Positions 7,380 through 20,248 of a stretch of 64,000 nt of DNA are shown here, in pieces; position 1 is the stretch's first letter, and every line of letters begins with the position of its first letter. Made by a program: the position numbers and the translations under genes. Source of the DNA: Ochrobactrum vermis (lineage in GTDB: Bacteria > Pseudomonadota > Alphaproteobacteria > Rhizobiales > Rhizobiaceae); NCBI RefSeq assembly GCF_002975205.1, contig NZ_PCOC01000001.1, forward strand, positions 868,001 to 932,000, read 5' to 3'. The notes below the pieces were generated by a model that did no database searches, had not been told where the DNA came from, and was given only the letters and a program-made list of their open reading frames with translations.

Positions 7380-9674
7380 ATGAGCGAAAACAGCGTTATG
7401 GCGAGCGAAACCCCCAACGTGACTGAAGGCGGGACACACGAGATGACAGCCGGCTTAGCCCCCAACCCAGCCATTGTTCCCGGCATGGAAGCAGGCCCCG
7501 CCGTTCACAAAGCTTTGAACGGCGAGTTGATGCAAAGTGCCGACCGTTTCGTCAATCGCGAGTTTTCCTGGTTGCAGTTCAATCGGCGTGTTCTCGAAGA
7601 AGCCGCGAACATGCGGCAGCCACTACTCGAACGCCTGCGCTTCCTGTCGATTTCCGCCGCCAATCTCGATGAATTCTTCATGGTCCGCATCGCCGGTCTC
7701 GCCGCTCAGGTGCGCGCCGGTGTGGCGCTGCGCAGCGCCGATGGACGCACGCCGCAGGAACAGCTCGACTTCGTTCTGGATGAAGTGGGGCGCTTGCAGG
7801 AAGAACAGCAGCAACGCCTGCGCGCGTTGCGTGAGGAACTGGAACAGGACGGCATCGAGATCGTCCGCCCATCAGCGCTTTCAAGGCCGGAAAAGGATTG
7901 GCTTGAAAACCACTTCCTCGAAACAATCTTCCCGGTCCTGACGCCGCTCTCGATCGATCCGGCGCATCCGTTCCCTTTCATTCCTAATCTCGGCTTTTCC
8001 ATCGCCCTGCAGCTTGCGCGACGTGCCGATAATCATCCGATGACGGCGCTCCTGCGCATCCCGGTCGCGCTGAAGCGCTTTATCCAGTTGCCGACCGACC
8101 AGCAGAGCGTTTATCGCTTCATCACCATCGAAGACGCGGTGAGCCTGTTCATCGGGCGGCTTTTTCCCGGTTACGAGGTGCGTGGCGCCGGTACGTTCCG
8201 CATCATCCGCGACAGCGATATCGAAGTGGAGGAAGAGGCCGAAGATCTCGTTCGCCTCTTTGAGACAGCGCTGAAGCGTCGCCGCCGGGGACAGGTGATC
8301 CGCATCGAGTTCGACGGCGAAATGCCGGAGGCCTTGCGTATTTTTGTGGCCACGGAACTCAGCGTTTCGGAAAGCCGCATCAGCGTGCATGAAGGCCTTC
8401 TGGCGCTCAACATGATTTCGGAGATCGTTTCGATCCCGCGCGAAGACTTGAAATTCGTGTCCTATAATCCGCGTTTCCCGGAGCGTATTCGCGAGCATGG
8501 CGGTGATTGCTTTGCAGCGATTCGCGAAAAGGACATCGTGGTTCATCACCCGTATGAATCTTTCGACGTGGTGGTGCAGTTCCTGCGTCAGGCGGCGGCA
8601 GACCCGGATGTGCTCGCCATCAAACAGACGCTCTATCGCACCTCCAATGACAGCCCGATCGTGCGCGCGCTGGTCGATGCCGCCGAGGCGGGCAAGTCGG
8701 TGACGGCGCTGGTCGAGCTGAAGGCGCGCTTCGATGAAGAAGCGAATATTCGCTGGGCACGCGATCTGGAACGCGCAGGCGTGCAGGTGGTGTTCGGTTT
8801 CATCGAGTTGAAAACCCACGCGAAAATGTCGCTGGTCGTGCGCCGCGAAGACCAGAGGCTGCGCTCCTATGTGCATCTGGGCACCGGCAACTATCACCCG
8901 ATCACAGCGCGCATCTATACCGATCTGTCGTTTTTCACGTCGGATGCGGATATTGCCCGCGATGTGGCGCATATCTTCAATTTCATCACCGGTTATGCCC
9001 AGCCGGCAGAAGAGATGAAAATTGCGATTTCACCTTTCACGCTCCGCGCGCGAATCCTCAAACACATTGAGGACGAGGTTGCGCATGCGAAGGCCGGGCG
9101 TCCGGCGGCGATCTGGATGAAGATGAACTCGCTTGTCGATCCACAGATAATTGACGCGCTCTATATGGCGAGCCAGGCTGGCGTGCAGATTGATCTGGTT
9201 GTGCGTGGTATCTGCTGTCTGCGTCCGGGTGTTCCGGGGCTTTCCGACAATATTCGCGCCAAGTCGATAGTTGGGCGTTTTCTGGAGCATAGCCGTATTT
9301 TCTGTTTCGGAAACGGCAATGATCTGCCTTCCGACAAGGCCATCGTCTATATCGGTTCCGCCGACATGATGCCGCGCAATCTCGACCGCCGCGTGGAGAC
9401 CCTTGTTCCGATCACAAATGCCACAGTGCAGCAGCAAATCCTGTCGCAAATCATGTTTGCCAACATAATTGATAACCAACAGAGCTATCAGCTACTTGCG
9501 GACGGCACCTCTCGCCGGATAGAAAAAGAAGCAGGAGAGGAAGCTTTCAACGCGCAGGAATATTTCATGACCAATCCTAGCCTGTCGGGTCGCGGAAAGT
9601 CGCTGAAGTCTTCGGCCCCCCGCCTTATCGCGCATCGCAAGCGCGCGCAGGCGGAAAGAAAAACGACTGTATGA
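7380..9674 (+). CDS. ppk: Polyphosphate kinase 1
   Basis: Reversibly makes inorganic polyphosphate from the gamma-phosphate of ATP. The domain order is PPK_N ([19 protein letters not shown], about residues 55-75), the middle domain, then the two phospholipase-D-like halves. The autophosphorylated His lies in [10 protein letters not shown] at about residue 480, and [15 protein letters not shown] and [17 protein letters not shown] are also diagnostic. ATG 7380 follows ATAGGAAAA. Earlier in-frame starts at 7320 (ATG) or 7302 (TTG) would place the candidate PHO box inside the coding region, so the shorter 764-residue form is preferred. ppx follows with a 4-nt overlap. Confidence 0.93.
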   Translation: MSENSVMASETPNVTEGGTHEMTAGLAPNPAIVPGMEAGPAVHKALNGELMQSADRFVNREFSWLQFNRRVLEEAANMRQPLLERLRFLSISAANLDEFFMVRIAGLAAQVRAGVALRSADGRTPQEQLDFVLDEVGRLQEEQQQRLRALREELEQDGIEIVRPSALSRPEKDWLENHFLETIFPVLTPLSIDPAHPFPFIPNLGFSIALQLARRADNHPMTALLRIPVALKRFIQLPTDQQSVYRFITIEDAVSLFIGRLFPGYEVRGAGTFRIIRDSDIEVEEEAEDLVRLFETALKRRRRGQVIRIEFDGEMPEALRIFVATELSVSESRISVHEGLLALNMISEIVSIPREDLKFVSYNPRFPERIREHGGDCFAAIREKDIVVHHPYESFDVVVQFLRQAAADPDVLAIKQTLYRTSNDSPIVRALVDAAEAGKSVTALVELKARFDEEANIRWARDLERAGVQVVFGFIELKTHAKMSLVVRREDQRLRSYVHLGTGNYHPITARIYTDLSFFTSDADIARDVAHIFNFITGYAQPAEEMKIAISPFTLRARILKHIEDEVAHAKAGRPAAIWMKMNSLVDPQIIDALYMASQAGVQIDLVVRGICCLRPGVPGLSDNIRAKSIVGRFLEHSRIFCFGNGNDLPSDKAIVYIGSADMMPRNLDRRVETLVPITNATVQQQILSQIMFANIIDNQQSYQLLADGTSRRIEKEAGEEAFNAQEYFMTNPSLSGRGKSLKSSAPRLIAHRKRAQAERKTTV

Positions 9675-11209
9675 GCGCAGCTTTAGCACAAGGCCGCCTG
9701 AAGGGACTCAAGCCCGTCGCGGTCATCGACATTGGCTCGAACTCGATCCGTGTCGTCATCTATGAAGGCATCGTCCGTTCGCCGACGGTGCTTTTCAACG
9801 AAAAGATTCTCTGCGGCCTCGGAAAAGGCCTGGCGAAGACCGGCAAGCTTAACGAGAAATCCGTTGAAGCGGCGCTTCGTGCGCTGAAACGTTTTCGTGC
9901 GCTCGCAGAACAGGCCGGTGCGGTTTCCATTCATGCGCTGGCCACAGCCGCTGCGCGTGAAGCGAAAAACGGCCCGGATTTCATCGCACAGGCAGAGGCT
10001 ATTCTCGGTCGTCACATCGAAGTGCTGTCCGGCAAGGAAGAAGCCTATTACTCGGCGCTCGGCATCATTTCCGGTTTCTATCAGCCGAAGGGCGTGACAG
10101 GCGATCTTGGCGGCGGCAGCCTTGAGCTGATCGCAGTGGACGACCATGAAGTGGGCGAGGGGATCACCTTGCCGCTCGGCGGCCTGCGTTTGCAGGATAT
10201 GTCCAACGAAAAACTGCCCGAAGCAGCAAAGATCACACGCACGGAACTGGCAAAGGCGACGCTTCTGGAAGCGCATCAGGGCCAGGCTTTCTACGCGGTC
10301 GGTGGCACATGGCGTAACCTTGCCAAGCTGCATATGACGGCGAAGAACTATCCGCTGCACGTCATGCACGGCTACGAGATGAACCCGGTGGAAGCACAAA
10401 GCTTCCTCAAGCGCGTTGCCAAGGGCAATCTCGACACGATGCGCGGCATCGAAGCGGTTTCGAAAAACCGCCGTCAGCTTTTGTCCTATGGCGCTACGGT
10501 GCTGCTTGAGACGATCCGTCTGATGAAGCCTTCGAAGATCGTCTTTTCGGCGCTCGGTGTGCGTGAAGGCTATCTCTATTCACTTCTGCCCAAGAACGAG
10601 CAGCGGCTCGATCCTCTGCTCGCTTCGGCGGACGAATTGTCCATTCTGCGCTCACGCTCGCCACGTCATGCCCGCGAACTGGCAACCTGGACGACGTTGT
10701 CTTTGCCGGTACTCGGTTTCGATGAGACCGAAGACGAAGCACGCTACAGGCAGGCTGCCTGCCTCGTGGCGGATATAAGCTGGCGCGCGCACCCCGATTA
10801 TCGCGGGTCGCAGGCGCTCAACATCATCGCCCATGGCTCATTCGGCGGTATTGATCATGCCGGACGTTCCTTCATGGCGCTTGCCAATTATTATCGCCAC
10901 GAAGGGCTGATCGAGGACGAGATTGCGCCGGAGATCATGCAGCTTGCCACACCGCGCCTGCGCGAGCGGGCGAAGCTGCTCGGAGCCCTGCTGCGCGTGG
11001 TCTATCTTCTGTCGGCGTCGATGCCGGGCGTCATCCCCCGCCTTGTCTGGCGTGAGGACGAAAACGGCATTGCGCTGGTGGTTCCGGGCGATCTTGCCGA
11101 TCTGATTTCTGATCGCCCTGAAGGTCGCCTGCAGCAGCTTTCCAAGCTGACCGGAAAGAACATCTATTTCGCGGTTGGTAATGCGGCCATTGAGGGGATG
11201 CGGGAATAA
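9671..11209 (+). CDS. ppx: Exopolyphosphatase, Ppx/GppA family
   Basis: Degrades polyphosphate processively and may also act on pppGpp. The 512-residue protein has the actin-like phosphate-1 motif [17 protein letters not shown] at residues 17-33, phosphate-2 motif [14 protein letters not shown] near 143-156 and a long C-terminal helical region. ATGA overlap with ppk implies translational coupling, so kinase and phosphatase are made together, probably under the same phosphate control. The length matches rhizobial Ppx proteins. Confidence 0.92.
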   Translation: MSAALAQGRLKGLKPVAVIDIGSNSIRVVIYEGIVRSPTVLFNEKILCGLGKGLAKTGKLNEKSVEAALRALKRFRALAEQAGAVSIHALATAAAREAKNGPDFIAQAEAILGRHIEVLSGKEEAYYSALGIISGFYQPKGVTGDLGGGSLELIAVDDHEVGEGITLPLGGLRLQDMSNEKLPEAAKITRTELAKATLLEAHQGQAFYAVGGTWRNLAKLHMTAKNYPLHVMHGYEMNPVEAQSFLKRVAKGNLDTMRGIEAVSKNRRQLLSYGATVLLETIRLMKPSKIVFSALGVREGYLYSLLPKNEQRLDPLLASADELSILRSRSPRHARELATWTTLSLPVLGFDETEDEARYRQAACLVADISWRAHPDYRGSQALNIIAHGSFGGIDHAGRSFMALANYYRHEGLIEDEIAPEIMQLATPRLRERAKLLGALLRVVYLLSASMPGVIPRLVWREDENGIALVVPGDLADLISDRPEGRLQQLSKLTGKNIYFAVGNAAIEGMRE

Positions 11210-11300
11210 GGCAGTAGGTGAGTAGGGCAGTAAGGCAGTATGTTTGACGCGAGCATTAACATATTATTTTACTGCCTTATTGCCCTACTGCCTTAATCAC
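11206..11300. repeat. Long imperfect inverted repeat built from GGCAGTA units
   Basis: A 19-bp arm (GTAGGGCAGTAAGGCAGTA) pairs with its near-perfect complement near 11274-11292 around a 25- to 30-nt AT-rich loop. Heptamer GGCAGTA and variants are repeated within the left arm. It sits between convergent ppx and rnd and could end both transcripts. Confidence 0.6.
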
Positions 11301-12458
11301 TTACTCCCCTAACTCAACTGCCCTGATCCGTCGGTTCTCGAACTTGATGCCGATTTTTCCGTCGATGAGATCAAGGGCTTTCTGGCCGAAAACCTCACGG
11401 CGCCAGCCATGCAGGGCAGGCACATTGGCGTTGTCACCTTCTGCGGCGATCTTGTCGATATCGTCCGAGCTGGCCACGATCTTTGCCGCAACGCCGTGCT
11501 CTTCGGTCACAAGCTTGAGCAGCACCTTGAGAATATCTGCAGCGGCGGCGCTGCCTTCCGGCGAATGCGACGGCTTCGGCAATTTTGGCAAATCTTCCTT
11601 GGGAATTTCAAGCGCAGACTGGATCGCGGCGACAAGCCCGGCAGCCTGTGCTGAACGCTCCCATCCCTTGGGGATGGAACGAAGGCGACCGAGTGCTTCC
11701 GCATCACGCGGCTGCTGCTGTGCGATTTCAGCGATGGTGTCATCCTTGATGATACGCCCGCGCGGCACATTGCGTTCGCGCGCTTCGCGTTCCCGCCATG
11801 CGGCGACGGACTGCATGATGGCAAGCTCGATCGGCTTGCGAACACGGGCCTTCACCCGTCGCCATGCATCATCCGGGTGCATGTCGTAGGTTTCGCGGGC
11901 GGTCAGCACTGCCATTTCCTCGTTGACCCATTCGCTGCGACCTTCTTTCTGAAGTTCGTCCTTCAGATAGAGATAGATGTCGCGCAGATAGGTAACGTCG
12001 GCCAGAGCATAGTCGAGCTGCTTGTCTGAAAGCGGACGACGGCGCCAGTCGGTAAACCGGGACGACTTGTCGATTTGCTTGCCCGTGACCTTCTGCACGA
12101 GCTGGTCATAGGAAATGGCATCGCCGAATCCGCAAACCATTGCCGCCACCTGACTGTCGAAGACAGGCGACGGGATGAGGTCGCCGAGGTGGAAGACGAT
12201 TTCGATGTCCTGCCGTGCAGCGTGGAAAACCTTGACCACCTTTTCGTCGGCCATCAGGCGGAAGAACGGCACGAGGTCGAGCCCCGGCGCAAGCGCGTCC
12301 ACGAGCGCCGTATGGTCCGGCGAAGCCATCTGGATAAGGCACAATTCCGGCCAGAACGTCGTTTCACGGATGAATTCCGTATCGACTGTTACGAAATCGG
12401 ATTTGGCGAGGGCGGATACGGCCTCTTCGAGGGCCTGCGTTGTCGTGATCAGATGCAT
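11301..12458 (-). CDS. rnd: Ribonuclease D
   Basis: A 3'-5' exoribonuclease for tRNA 3'-end maturation. The 385-residue protein has the DEDD exonuclease domain first: VTVDTEFIRETTFWPELCLIQ at about residues 23-43, VKVFHAARQDIEIV near 75 and LDYALADVTYLRDIY near 150 carry the acidic residues and the Tyr of the DEDDy type. An HRDC domain follows from about residue 205. The length is usual for RNase D. It is monocistronic and convergent with ppx. Confidence 0.93.
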   Translation of the reverse strand: MHLITTTQALEEAVSALAKSDFVTVDTEFIRETTFWPELCLIQMASPDHTALVDALAPGLDLVPFFRLMADEKVVKVFHAARQDIEIVFHLGDLIPSPVFDSQVAAMVCGFGDAISYDQLVQKVTGKQIDKSSRFTDWRRRPLSDKQLDYALADVTYLRDIYLYLKDELQKEGRSEWVNEEMAVLTARETYDMHPDDAWRRVKARVRKPIELAIMQSVAAWREREARERNVPRGRIIKDDTIAEIAQQQPRDAEALGRLRSIPKGWERSAQAAGLVAAIQSALEIPKEDLPKLPKPSHSPEGSAAAADILKVLLKLVTEEHGVAAKIVASSDDIDKIAAEGDNANVPALHGWRREVFGQKALDLIDGKIGIKFENRRIRAVELGE

Positions 12459-12468
12459 GTCTACCTTT

Positions 12469-12531
12469 TAGAGCATTTCCAGCAAAAGTGCGAAGCGGTT
12501 TTGCGTCGAATAATGCGACAAAACAAAGAGG
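12469..12531. repeat. Dispersed repeat (type C, RIME-like), copy 1
   Basis: AGAGCATTTCCAGCAAAAGTG followed by CGAAGCGGTTTTGCG is the signature of a widespread rhizobial intergenic palindrome. A second copy in the same orientation is at 14584-14643. It lies in the rnd leader. Confidence 0.7.
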
Positions 12532-12709
12532 CGAAGCTTTGCCGCTTGTCGCGAAATAATCATGAACTGGCGCTCCACTTAACACGCACATAGTGTTTTT
12601 TGTCGACACATTACGTCAAGGTGGTTTAACACCAAAACCCGTAGGGAGTGCAGACTTGACAAAACCCGGTCAAAATGCGCTTTTCCGCGAGAATTTAAAG
12701 CGTTTCGTC

Positions 12710-12723
12710 AGTCAGTACTGACT
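12710..12723. promoter_or_regulatory. Perfect 14-bp palindrome in the aspS leader
   Basis: AGTCAGTACTGACT is a perfect palindrome 23 nt before the aspS start. A TTGACA hexamer lies at 12656-12661. It may be an operator or simply part of a hairpin; no regulator can be named. Confidence 0.35.
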
Positions 12724-12745
12724 TATTATTCCAAAGGCAGAAATC

Positions 12746-14533
12746 ATGCACCGTTACCGCAGCCATACCTGCGCAGCCCTTCGCAAGACGGACGTTGGTT
12801 CTAACGTTCGCCTTTCCGGATGGGTTCACCGCGTCCGTGACCATGGCGGCATTCTCTTCATCGATCTTCGCGATCATTATGGCATTACCCAGATTGTGGC
12901 CGATCCCGATTCGCCTGCCTTCAAGGTTGCCGAAACCGTTCGCGGCGAATGGGTTATCCGTGTCGATGGTGAAGTGAAGGCCCGCGCAGGCGATGCGGTC
13001 AATACGAATCTGCCGACCGGCGAAGTCGAAATCTTCGCAACGGAAATTGAAGTGCTGGCCGCTGCCAAGGAATTGCCGCTGCCAGTTTTCGGCGAGCCGG
13101 ATTATCCGGAAGATATCCGCCTGAAATACCGCTTCCTCGATCTGCGCCGCGAAACGCTGCACAAGAACATCATGAGCCGCACCAAGATCATTGCCGCGAT
13201 GCGTCGCCGCATGACCGAAATCGGCTTCAACGAGTTCAGCACGCCGATCCTGACGGCTTCGTCGCCGGAAGGCGCACGCGACTTTCTCGTGCCGAGCCGT
13301 ATTCACGAGGGCAAGTTCTATGCGCTGCCGCAGGCGCCGCAGCAGTACAAGCAGCTTCTGATGGTTGCCGGTTTCGACCGCTACTTCCAGATCGCACCTT
13401 GCTTCCGCGATGAAGACCCGCGTGCGGACCGCCTGCCGGGCGAGTTCTACCAGCTCGACCTTGAAATGAGCTTCGTGACCCAGGAAGAAGTCTGGGAAAC
13501 GATGGAACCTGTCATGCGCGGCATTTTCGAAGAGTTTGCCGAAGGCAAGCCGGTGACGCAGACTTTCCGTCGCATTGCCTATGACGATGCGATCCGCACC
13601 TATGGTTCGGACAAGCCGGACCTGCGCAACCCGATTGAAATGCAGGCTGTGACCGATCATTTCGCCGGTTCAGGCTTCAAGGTGTTCGCGAACATGATCG
13701 CCAACGACCCGAAGGTCGAAGTCTGGGCAATCCCGGCCAAGACCGGCGGCTCCAGAGCATTCTGCGACCGTATGAATTCCTGGGCGCAGAGCGAAGGTCA
13801 GCCGGGTCTCGGCTATATCTTCTGGCGCAAGGAAGGCGACAAGCTTGAGGGCGCAGGCCCGATTGCCAAGAACATCGGTGAAGAGCGCACTGAAGCGATC
13901 CGCATCCAGATGGGCCTTGAAGACGGCGATGCCTGCTTCTTCGTTGCCGGTCTGCCGTCCAAGTTCTACAAGTTCGCAGGCGATGCCCGCACGCGCGCCG
14001 GTGAGGAACTGAACCTCGTCGATCGTGATCGTTTCGAGCTGGCCTGGATCATCGACTTCCCGTTCTACGAATGGGATGAAGACAACAAGAAGCTCGACTT
14101 TGCGCATAACCCGTTCTCGATGCCGCAAGGTGGCATGGAAGCACTGGAAACGCAGGACCCGCTGACGCTCAAGGCTTACCAGTACGATCTGGTCTGCAAC
14201 GGCTTCGAAATCGCTTCGGGCTCGATCCGTAACCAGCTGCCGGACGTCATGGTCAAGGCCTTTGAAAAGGTCGGCCTCAGCCAGCAGGATGTGGAGGAGC
14301 GTTTTGGCGGTCTCTACCGTGCGTTCCAGTACGGTGCGCCTCCGCATGGCGGCATGGCTGCTGGTGTTGACCGCGTTATCATGCTGCTGGTCGGCGCGAA
14401 GAACCTGCGCGAAATCTCGCTGTTCCCGATGAACCAGCAGGCGCTCGATCTTCTGATGAATGCACCTTCGGATGTGTCGCCGGCGCAACTCCGCGACCTA
14501 CATATCCGTCTGGCTCCCGTTCAGAAGAGCTAA
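12746..14533 (+). CDS. aspS: Aspartyl-tRNA synthetase
   Basis: Charges tRNA(Asp), and probably tRNA(Asn) if the organism uses the indirect pathway. The 595-residue class IIb synthetase has an N-terminal OB anticodon-binding domain ([20 protein letters not shown]), class II motif 2 ([25 protein letters not shown], about residues 215-239), a GAD insertion domain and motif 3 ([13 protein letters not shown] near the C-terminus). The length and GAD insertion are those of the bacterial type. A strong terminator follows. Confidence 0.96.
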   Translation: MHRYRSHTCAALRKTDVGSNVRLSGWVHRVRDHGGILFIDLRDHYGITQIVADPDSPAFKVAETVRGEWVIRVDGEVKARAGDAVNTNLPTGEVEIFATEIEVLAAAKELPLPVFGEPDYPEDIRLKYRFLDLRRETLHKNIMSRTKIIAAMRRRMTEIGFNEFSTPILTASSPEGARDFLVPSRIHEGKFYALPQAPQQYKQLLMVAGFDRYFQIAPCFRDEDPRADRLPGEFYQLDLEMSFVTQEEVWETMEPVMRGIFEEFAEGKPVTQTFRRIAYDDAIRTYGSDKPDLRNPIEMQAVTDHFAGSGFKVFANMIANDPKVEVWAIPAKTGGSRAFCDRMNSWAQSEGQPGLGYIFWRKEGDKLEGAGPIAKNIGEERTEAIRIQMGLEDGDACFFVAGLPSKFYKFAGDARTRAGEELNLVDRDRFELAWIIDFPFYEWDEDNKKLDFAHNPFSMPQGGMEALETQDPLTLKAYQYDLVCNGFEIASGSIRNQLPDVMVKAFEKVGLSQQDVEERFGGLYRAFQYGAPPHGGMAAGVDRVIMLLVGAKNLREISLFPMNQQALDLLMNAPSDVSPAQLRDLHIRLAPVQKS

Positions 14534-14551
14534 CCGACCTTTATGAAAAAC

Positions 14552-14583
14552 AAAAAACCCGGCCTTGAGCCGGGTTTTTTATT
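14552..14583 (+). terminator. Rho-independent terminator of aspS
   Basis: AAAACCCGGC and GCCGGGTTTT pair around a CTTGA loop and end in a T run, immediately after aspS. Confidence 0.9.
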
Positions 14584-14643
14584 AGAGCATTTCCAGCAAA
14601 AGTGCGAAGCGGTTTTGCGTGGTATAATGCGTAAAAACAAAGG
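14584..14643. repeat. Dispersed repeat (type C, RIME-like), copy 2
   Basis: Nearly identical over its first 36 bases to the element at 12469, in the same orientation, so the two copies flank aspS directly. Confidence 0.7.
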
Positions 14644-14695
14644 GATAGAGCGGGTCGATGTTTCCGTTTTAACTGGGATCGCTCTAAGCAGAGAA

Positions 14696-14727
14696 AAGCC
14701 CGGTGAGAAAACGCACCGGGCTCTTTC
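14696..14727 (-). terminator. Hairpin terminator
   Basis: AGCCCGGTG and CACCGGGCT pair around an 8-nt loop, just beyond the stop of the minus-strand exported-protein gene. Confidence 0.75.
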
Positions 14728-14730
14728 ATT

Positions 14731-15927
14731 TTAATCGTTGGCGTCGACGCTAACCTTCAGAAGCTGGATGATCTTCGTTGGGTCCAGCGATGCCGTAGCA
14801 ACGATGGAAGCGAAGGTTACCGGCTGGTCCGGCGAGGCGCTGATGGTCAGCGACTTCGGATCGTCGAAGAACTTGTCGGATGCTGCCTTGAGCTGCTGGG
14901 CAAATTCCGGGTTCTTCAGCTGTGTCGCCATCAGCGGAACCATCATCTTCATCTGCTCGCCAAGCTGCTTGCCATCGGCGCCCTGCTGCTTGCCGTAATA
15001 GTCGAGAAGCTTCTGGGTCAGGGTTTCGTTGTCGAAGCGGATCGACAGGTTCTTCAGGTTCAGCTGTTCCGCCAGACCCAGAATCGCAAGACCGGCAGCG
15101 TCCTTGTCGGCGTCCGCCTTGCTCATGTTTTCCTGTGTCTTCTGGACGGCTTCAAGGAAAGCCAGATCATACCCACCGAGGCTACCGGTGATGTTGATCT
15201 TGCCGAGTTCCTCTGCCTGCAGCTCCAACTGGTCGAGCGAGGTGTCGCCTGAAGCTGGCGACCAGCTACCCTTGGAGTTCAGAGAGCCGTTGAACGTGTT
15301 CATGTCGAGCGGCGCAAGCGGGTTCTTGCCGCCCTTTTCAAAGGTCGCGTCGATATTGGCGATGGTCCAGACATAGCCGATCTTTTCGGCCTTGTTGGTG
15401 GTGTCAAGCGACAGATCGAAGCCTTTCACGGTAGCGCCATCCTTGCCGGGCGTGCCGAACTGGATTTCGTCGATCTTCATCTTGTCATACATGACCATGC
15501 TGTCGAGCGGGCCCTTGGCCGTTTCAGACGGAATATGCACGTTCTGCATCGAAAGGCCCTTGATTTCGGCCTTGTCGTTCTTGTCTTCCTGTCCGGCAAA
15601 GGCAAGATCGGGCACGGTGATCTGCTCGATGCTGTAGCCGCCGTCCGGCGCATCCTGAACGTTCTGGAGCGTCACGTCGCCGAGGGCCGTTTCGCCTTCG
15701 CTGATGGTCGGCAGCTTGATCTTGGTGCCCTGAAGCACGATGTCGGAGCCGTTCGCCTGAACATTGGCGAAGTTCAGTTCGCCACCCTGTTTTGCGTAAA
15801 GTGTCTTGATACGCTCGGCGACTGCATTGGCGTCAGCTGCCATGGCCGCGCTGCCGAAAATCAGCGAAAGCGCTGTACCGGCGGTCAAAACACGTGCCGC
15901 TGGCTTGATATTGACGAAAACCTGCAT
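14731..15927 (-). CDS. Exported protein of unknown family
   Basis: A 398-residue protein that I do not recognise. ATG 15927 follows CAGGAGCTTCG. The N-terminus is a clear Sec signal peptide (hydrophobic stretch VLTAGTALSLIFGSAAMA, cleavage after AMA, about residue 31). The mature protein is rich in alternating hydrophobic strands with IKLPTISEGETALGDVTLQ and ITVPDLAF, and ends in repeated hydrophobic/polar patterns (TFASIVATASLDPTKIIQLL), suggesting a beta-rich periplasmic or outer-membrane-associated fold. There are no catalytic motifs or cysteines that stand out. It is monocistronic with its own terminator and opposite parC. A periplasmic role is inferred only from the signal peptide. Confidence 0.8.
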   Translation of the reverse strand: MQVFVNIKPAARVLTAGTALSLIFGSAAMAADANAVAERIKTLYAKQGGELNFANVQANGSDIVLQGTKIKLPTISEGETALGDVTLQNVQDAPDGGYSIEQITVPDLAFAGQEDKNDKAEIKGLSMQNVHIPSETAKGPLDSMVMYDKMKIDEIQFGTPGKDGATVKGFDLSLDTTNKAEKIGYVWTIANIDATFEKGGKNPLAPLDMNTFNGSLNSKGSWSPASGDTSLDQLELQAEELGKINITGSLGGYDLAFLEAVQKTQENMSKADADKDAAGLAILGLAEQLNLKNLSIRFDNETLTQKLLDYYGKQQGADGKQLGEQMKMMVPLMATQLKNPEFAQQLKAASDKFFDDPKSLTISASPDQPVTFASIVATASLDPTKIIQLLKVSVDAND

Positions 15928-16150
15928 TCGAAGCTCCTGCCTGATCTTTATTGTAGCGCGGCATTCATAGGCGGAAATCACGCGCAATAACAACATGATT
16001 TGCTCAGCCTGCGATTGCAGCAGGGGAAATTTACCTCTGGCAACTCTATAGGACACAAATGGCGGCAGGATTGCGACTATTGCACACTAATGTACTGGAT
16101 TGGTTCTCCTGAACTCTTGCTGGCGAATCGCGCAGTTGGTACTGAGAGAT

Positions 16151-18463
<2,313 letters not shown>

Positions 18464-18526
18464 GTGTCTGATCTAAAAGTCGCCATGCCGGTCTGCAAAT
18501 GGCAATTTCTGCGCTTCCGGTGCTCA

Positions 18527-18541
18527 CGTACCAAATGTACG
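18527..18541. repeat. Small hairpin in the parC-bpt interval
   Basis: CGTAC-CAAAT-GTACG is a perfect short inverted repeat embedded in longer imperfect GC-rich symmetry (about 18511-18555). It resembles dispersed intergenic elements; no function is evident. Confidence 0.35.
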
Positions 18542-18625
18542 CTGCGCGCCGGCTCTCGAAATCACCAGTTTCGCCACGGCCTGCCGCTTTTTGATTCACA
18601 CACTGCGCAAACGGCTTAATAACAA

Positions 18626-18652
18626 AGGCGGCAGATGCCGCCTTTTCCATGT
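18626..18652 (-). terminator. Terminator of bpt
   Basis: AAAGGCGGC-AGAT-GCCGCCTTTT lies directly after the minus-strand bpt stop codon and could also stop readthrough from parC. Confidence 0.8.
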
Positions 18653-19402
18653 CTAGCCTTCAAACCGCTGCCAGCCGCGAGGGCCGAGGTGCTCTTGCGG
18701 CGTGAAGCGGATTTTATACTGCATCTTGCGGGATCCCTCGACCCAATAGCCGAGATAGACATGCGGCAGACCTGCAGCATGCGCGCGCTGAATATGATCG
18801 AGGATCATATAGGTGCCAAGCGAGCGGTCATGCATATGCGGTGAGAAGAACGAATAGACCATCGACAGGCCATCGGCCATCACGTCGGTGAGTGCTACTG
18901 CGATCAGTTCACCGTCGCCCTTGGCGCTGATGAAGCTTTCCGGACCGCGCTTGCGATATTCGATGATCTGCGTGTTCACATGTGTATCCTCGATCATCAT
19001 CGCATAGTCGAGGACGGTCATGTCCGACATCCCGCCCGAACGGTGGCGCGCATCGAGATAGTCGCGGAAAAGCGCATACTGTTCAGTGCTGGGCTGTGCC
19101 TTGTGCACGCGCCCGATCAGGTCACTGTTCTGCGTCCAGACGCGGCGCATATTGCGCGTCATCTTGAATTCGTCGGTAAGGATGCGAACGGATATGCAGG
19201 CTCTGCACAATTCGCAGGCCGGGCGATAGGCAATATTCTGGGAACGGCGGAATCCGCCTTGGGTCAGAAGATCATTGATCTCGTTCGCTTTGTCACCGAC
19301 CAGATGCGTAAAGACTTTTCGCTCCATCTGACCTTCGAGATAAGGACAGGGCGACGGAGCTGTCAGAAAGAACTGCGGAGACTGTTGCGGTTGATGGGTC
19401 AT
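18653..19402 (-). CDS. bpt: Aspartate/glutamate leucyltransferase (Bpt, ATE1-like)
   Basis: An N-end rule aminoacyl-tRNA protein transferase that attaches Leu to N-terminal Asp or Glu, marking proteins for ClpAP. The 249-residue protein has the N-terminal ATE domain with the paired cysteine motif [13 protein letters not shown] near residue 62 and the C-terminal domain with [18 protein letters not shown]. The length and domain pair match alphaproteobacterial Bpt; older annotations call it arginyl-tRNA-protein transferase. It is monocistronic and convergent with parC. Confidence 0.9.
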   Translation of the reverse strand: MTHQPQQSPQFFLTAPSPCPYLEGQMERKVFTHLVGDKANEINDLLTQGGFRRSQNIAYRPACELCRACISVRILTDEFKMTRNMRRVWTQNSDLIGRVHKAQPSTEQYALFRDYLDARHRSGGMSDMTVLDYAMMIEDTHVNTQIIEYRKRGPESFISAKGDGELIAVALTDVMADGLSMVYSFFSPHMHDRSLGTYMILDHIQRAHAAGLPHVYLGYWVEGSRKMQYKIRFTPQEHLGPRGWQRFEG

Positions 19403-19521
19403 TCAATATCCACGAAATGGCAATACCGAAACCATCACGATACTATCTCTAAGGATTGAGCCGACGGCACAAAACGTCAATAGGCATTTGCGCAGCCGGC
19501 TCTGAATTTTTTTGATCTGAA

Positions 19522-19565
19522 GCATCGGCCCGAAAATCTGAATCGACTTTCGGAAAGCACGATGC
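19522..19565. repeat. Dispersed intergenic palindrome (type D), copy 2
   Basis: GCATCGGCCCGAAAATC on one side and a CGATGC arm on the other; it is the inverted relative of the element at 5108. Confidence 0.55.
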
Positions 19566-19581
19566 GTCGATTTAATGGCTC

Positions 19582-19622
19582 AGAGCGTCGTTTGTGCGTC
19601 CAAAAGGACGCAACGGCGCTCT
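19582..19622. repeat. Inverted repeat with TGCGTCC-AAAA-GGACGCA core
   Basis: AGAGCG...CGCTCT outer arms enclose a perfect 7-bp inner stem with an AAAA loop. It lies just beyond the minus-strand RDD gene and may act as its terminator. Confidence 0.5.
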
Positions 19623-19628
19623 ATGCGT

Positions 19629-20099
19629 TTATCGATCCGAACGGATGACAGCCGTGCCAAGCAACAGGTCATGCACGGTGCGCTTGCGGTCGAGAACCAG
19701 CGTGGCAAGCAGGATCAGCGGCGTCAGAACTACATTGAGACCCCAGAACAGGACCGTATGAACGATTGCGAGCATCGGATCGACCGTGCCGCCTTCGAGC
19801 CGGACAAGTTTCAGGTTCATCATCTGCATGCCCTTGGTGGCCTGCTGTGGTCCGCCCAAAGTGCGCGCTATGTAAAACAGCGCTACCATGGGAAACATGA
19901 TGCCGTAGAGCATCCAGCCAAGGCTCAGCGTAATGATGCCGAGGATTGCAATGACGATTGCCGCAGGGATGCAAAGCAGAAAGACAATCAGGTAATCGAT
20001 AAGAAAAGCCATAATGCGGCGTGTACGCACGCCTTCAAAGAATGCGCGGCTTTCATAACGCGGACCCATGACTTCGCCGTGCAGAATATGGTCGGACAT
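19629..20099 (-). CDS. RDD family membrane protein
   Basis: A 156-residue inner-membrane protein of the RDD family. The N-terminal cytoplasmic stretch is followed by RRIMAFLIDYLIVFLLCIPAA (the Arg and Asp that name the family), a second helix LGIITLSLGWMLYGIMFPMVAL and a third WGLNVVLTPLILLATLVLD, then KRTVHDLLLGTAVIRSDR. The biochemical role is unsettled; some members influence ion exchange. It lies 150 nt downstream of hemB on the same strand and is probably separately transcribed. Confidence 0.85.
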   Translation of the reverse strand: MSDHILHGEVMGPRYESRAFFEGVRTRRIMAFLIDYLIVFLLCIPAAIVIAILGIITLSLGWMLYGIMFPMVALFYIARTLGGPQQATKGMQMMNLKLVRLEGGTVDPMLAIVHTVLFWGLNVVLTPLILLATLVLDRKRTVHDLLLGTAVIRSDR

Positions 20100-20248
20100 G
20101 TTTCCTTCCAGTCGTTTCCAAGGAAGCGTCCGGGGGAGTGTGACAACCGGCGCTGTCCCGCTACCTCAGCGGAACAGTCATCAACATGGGAACCAAAACC
20201 GGCGGTTTCAAGGAAATTTGATGAATTCGTACCGGCGGGAGTTACTGC

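Noticed and set aside
7881..8972. Antisense frame inside ppk, and similar ones inside aapP (1069-1902), aspS (12695-13660, 13670-14488), parC (17228-18190), ribD (28132-29265), fabH (36784-37701) and ctaA (53517-54515)
   Set aside because: All are His/Arg/Asp-rich reversals of conserved coding sequence without domains.
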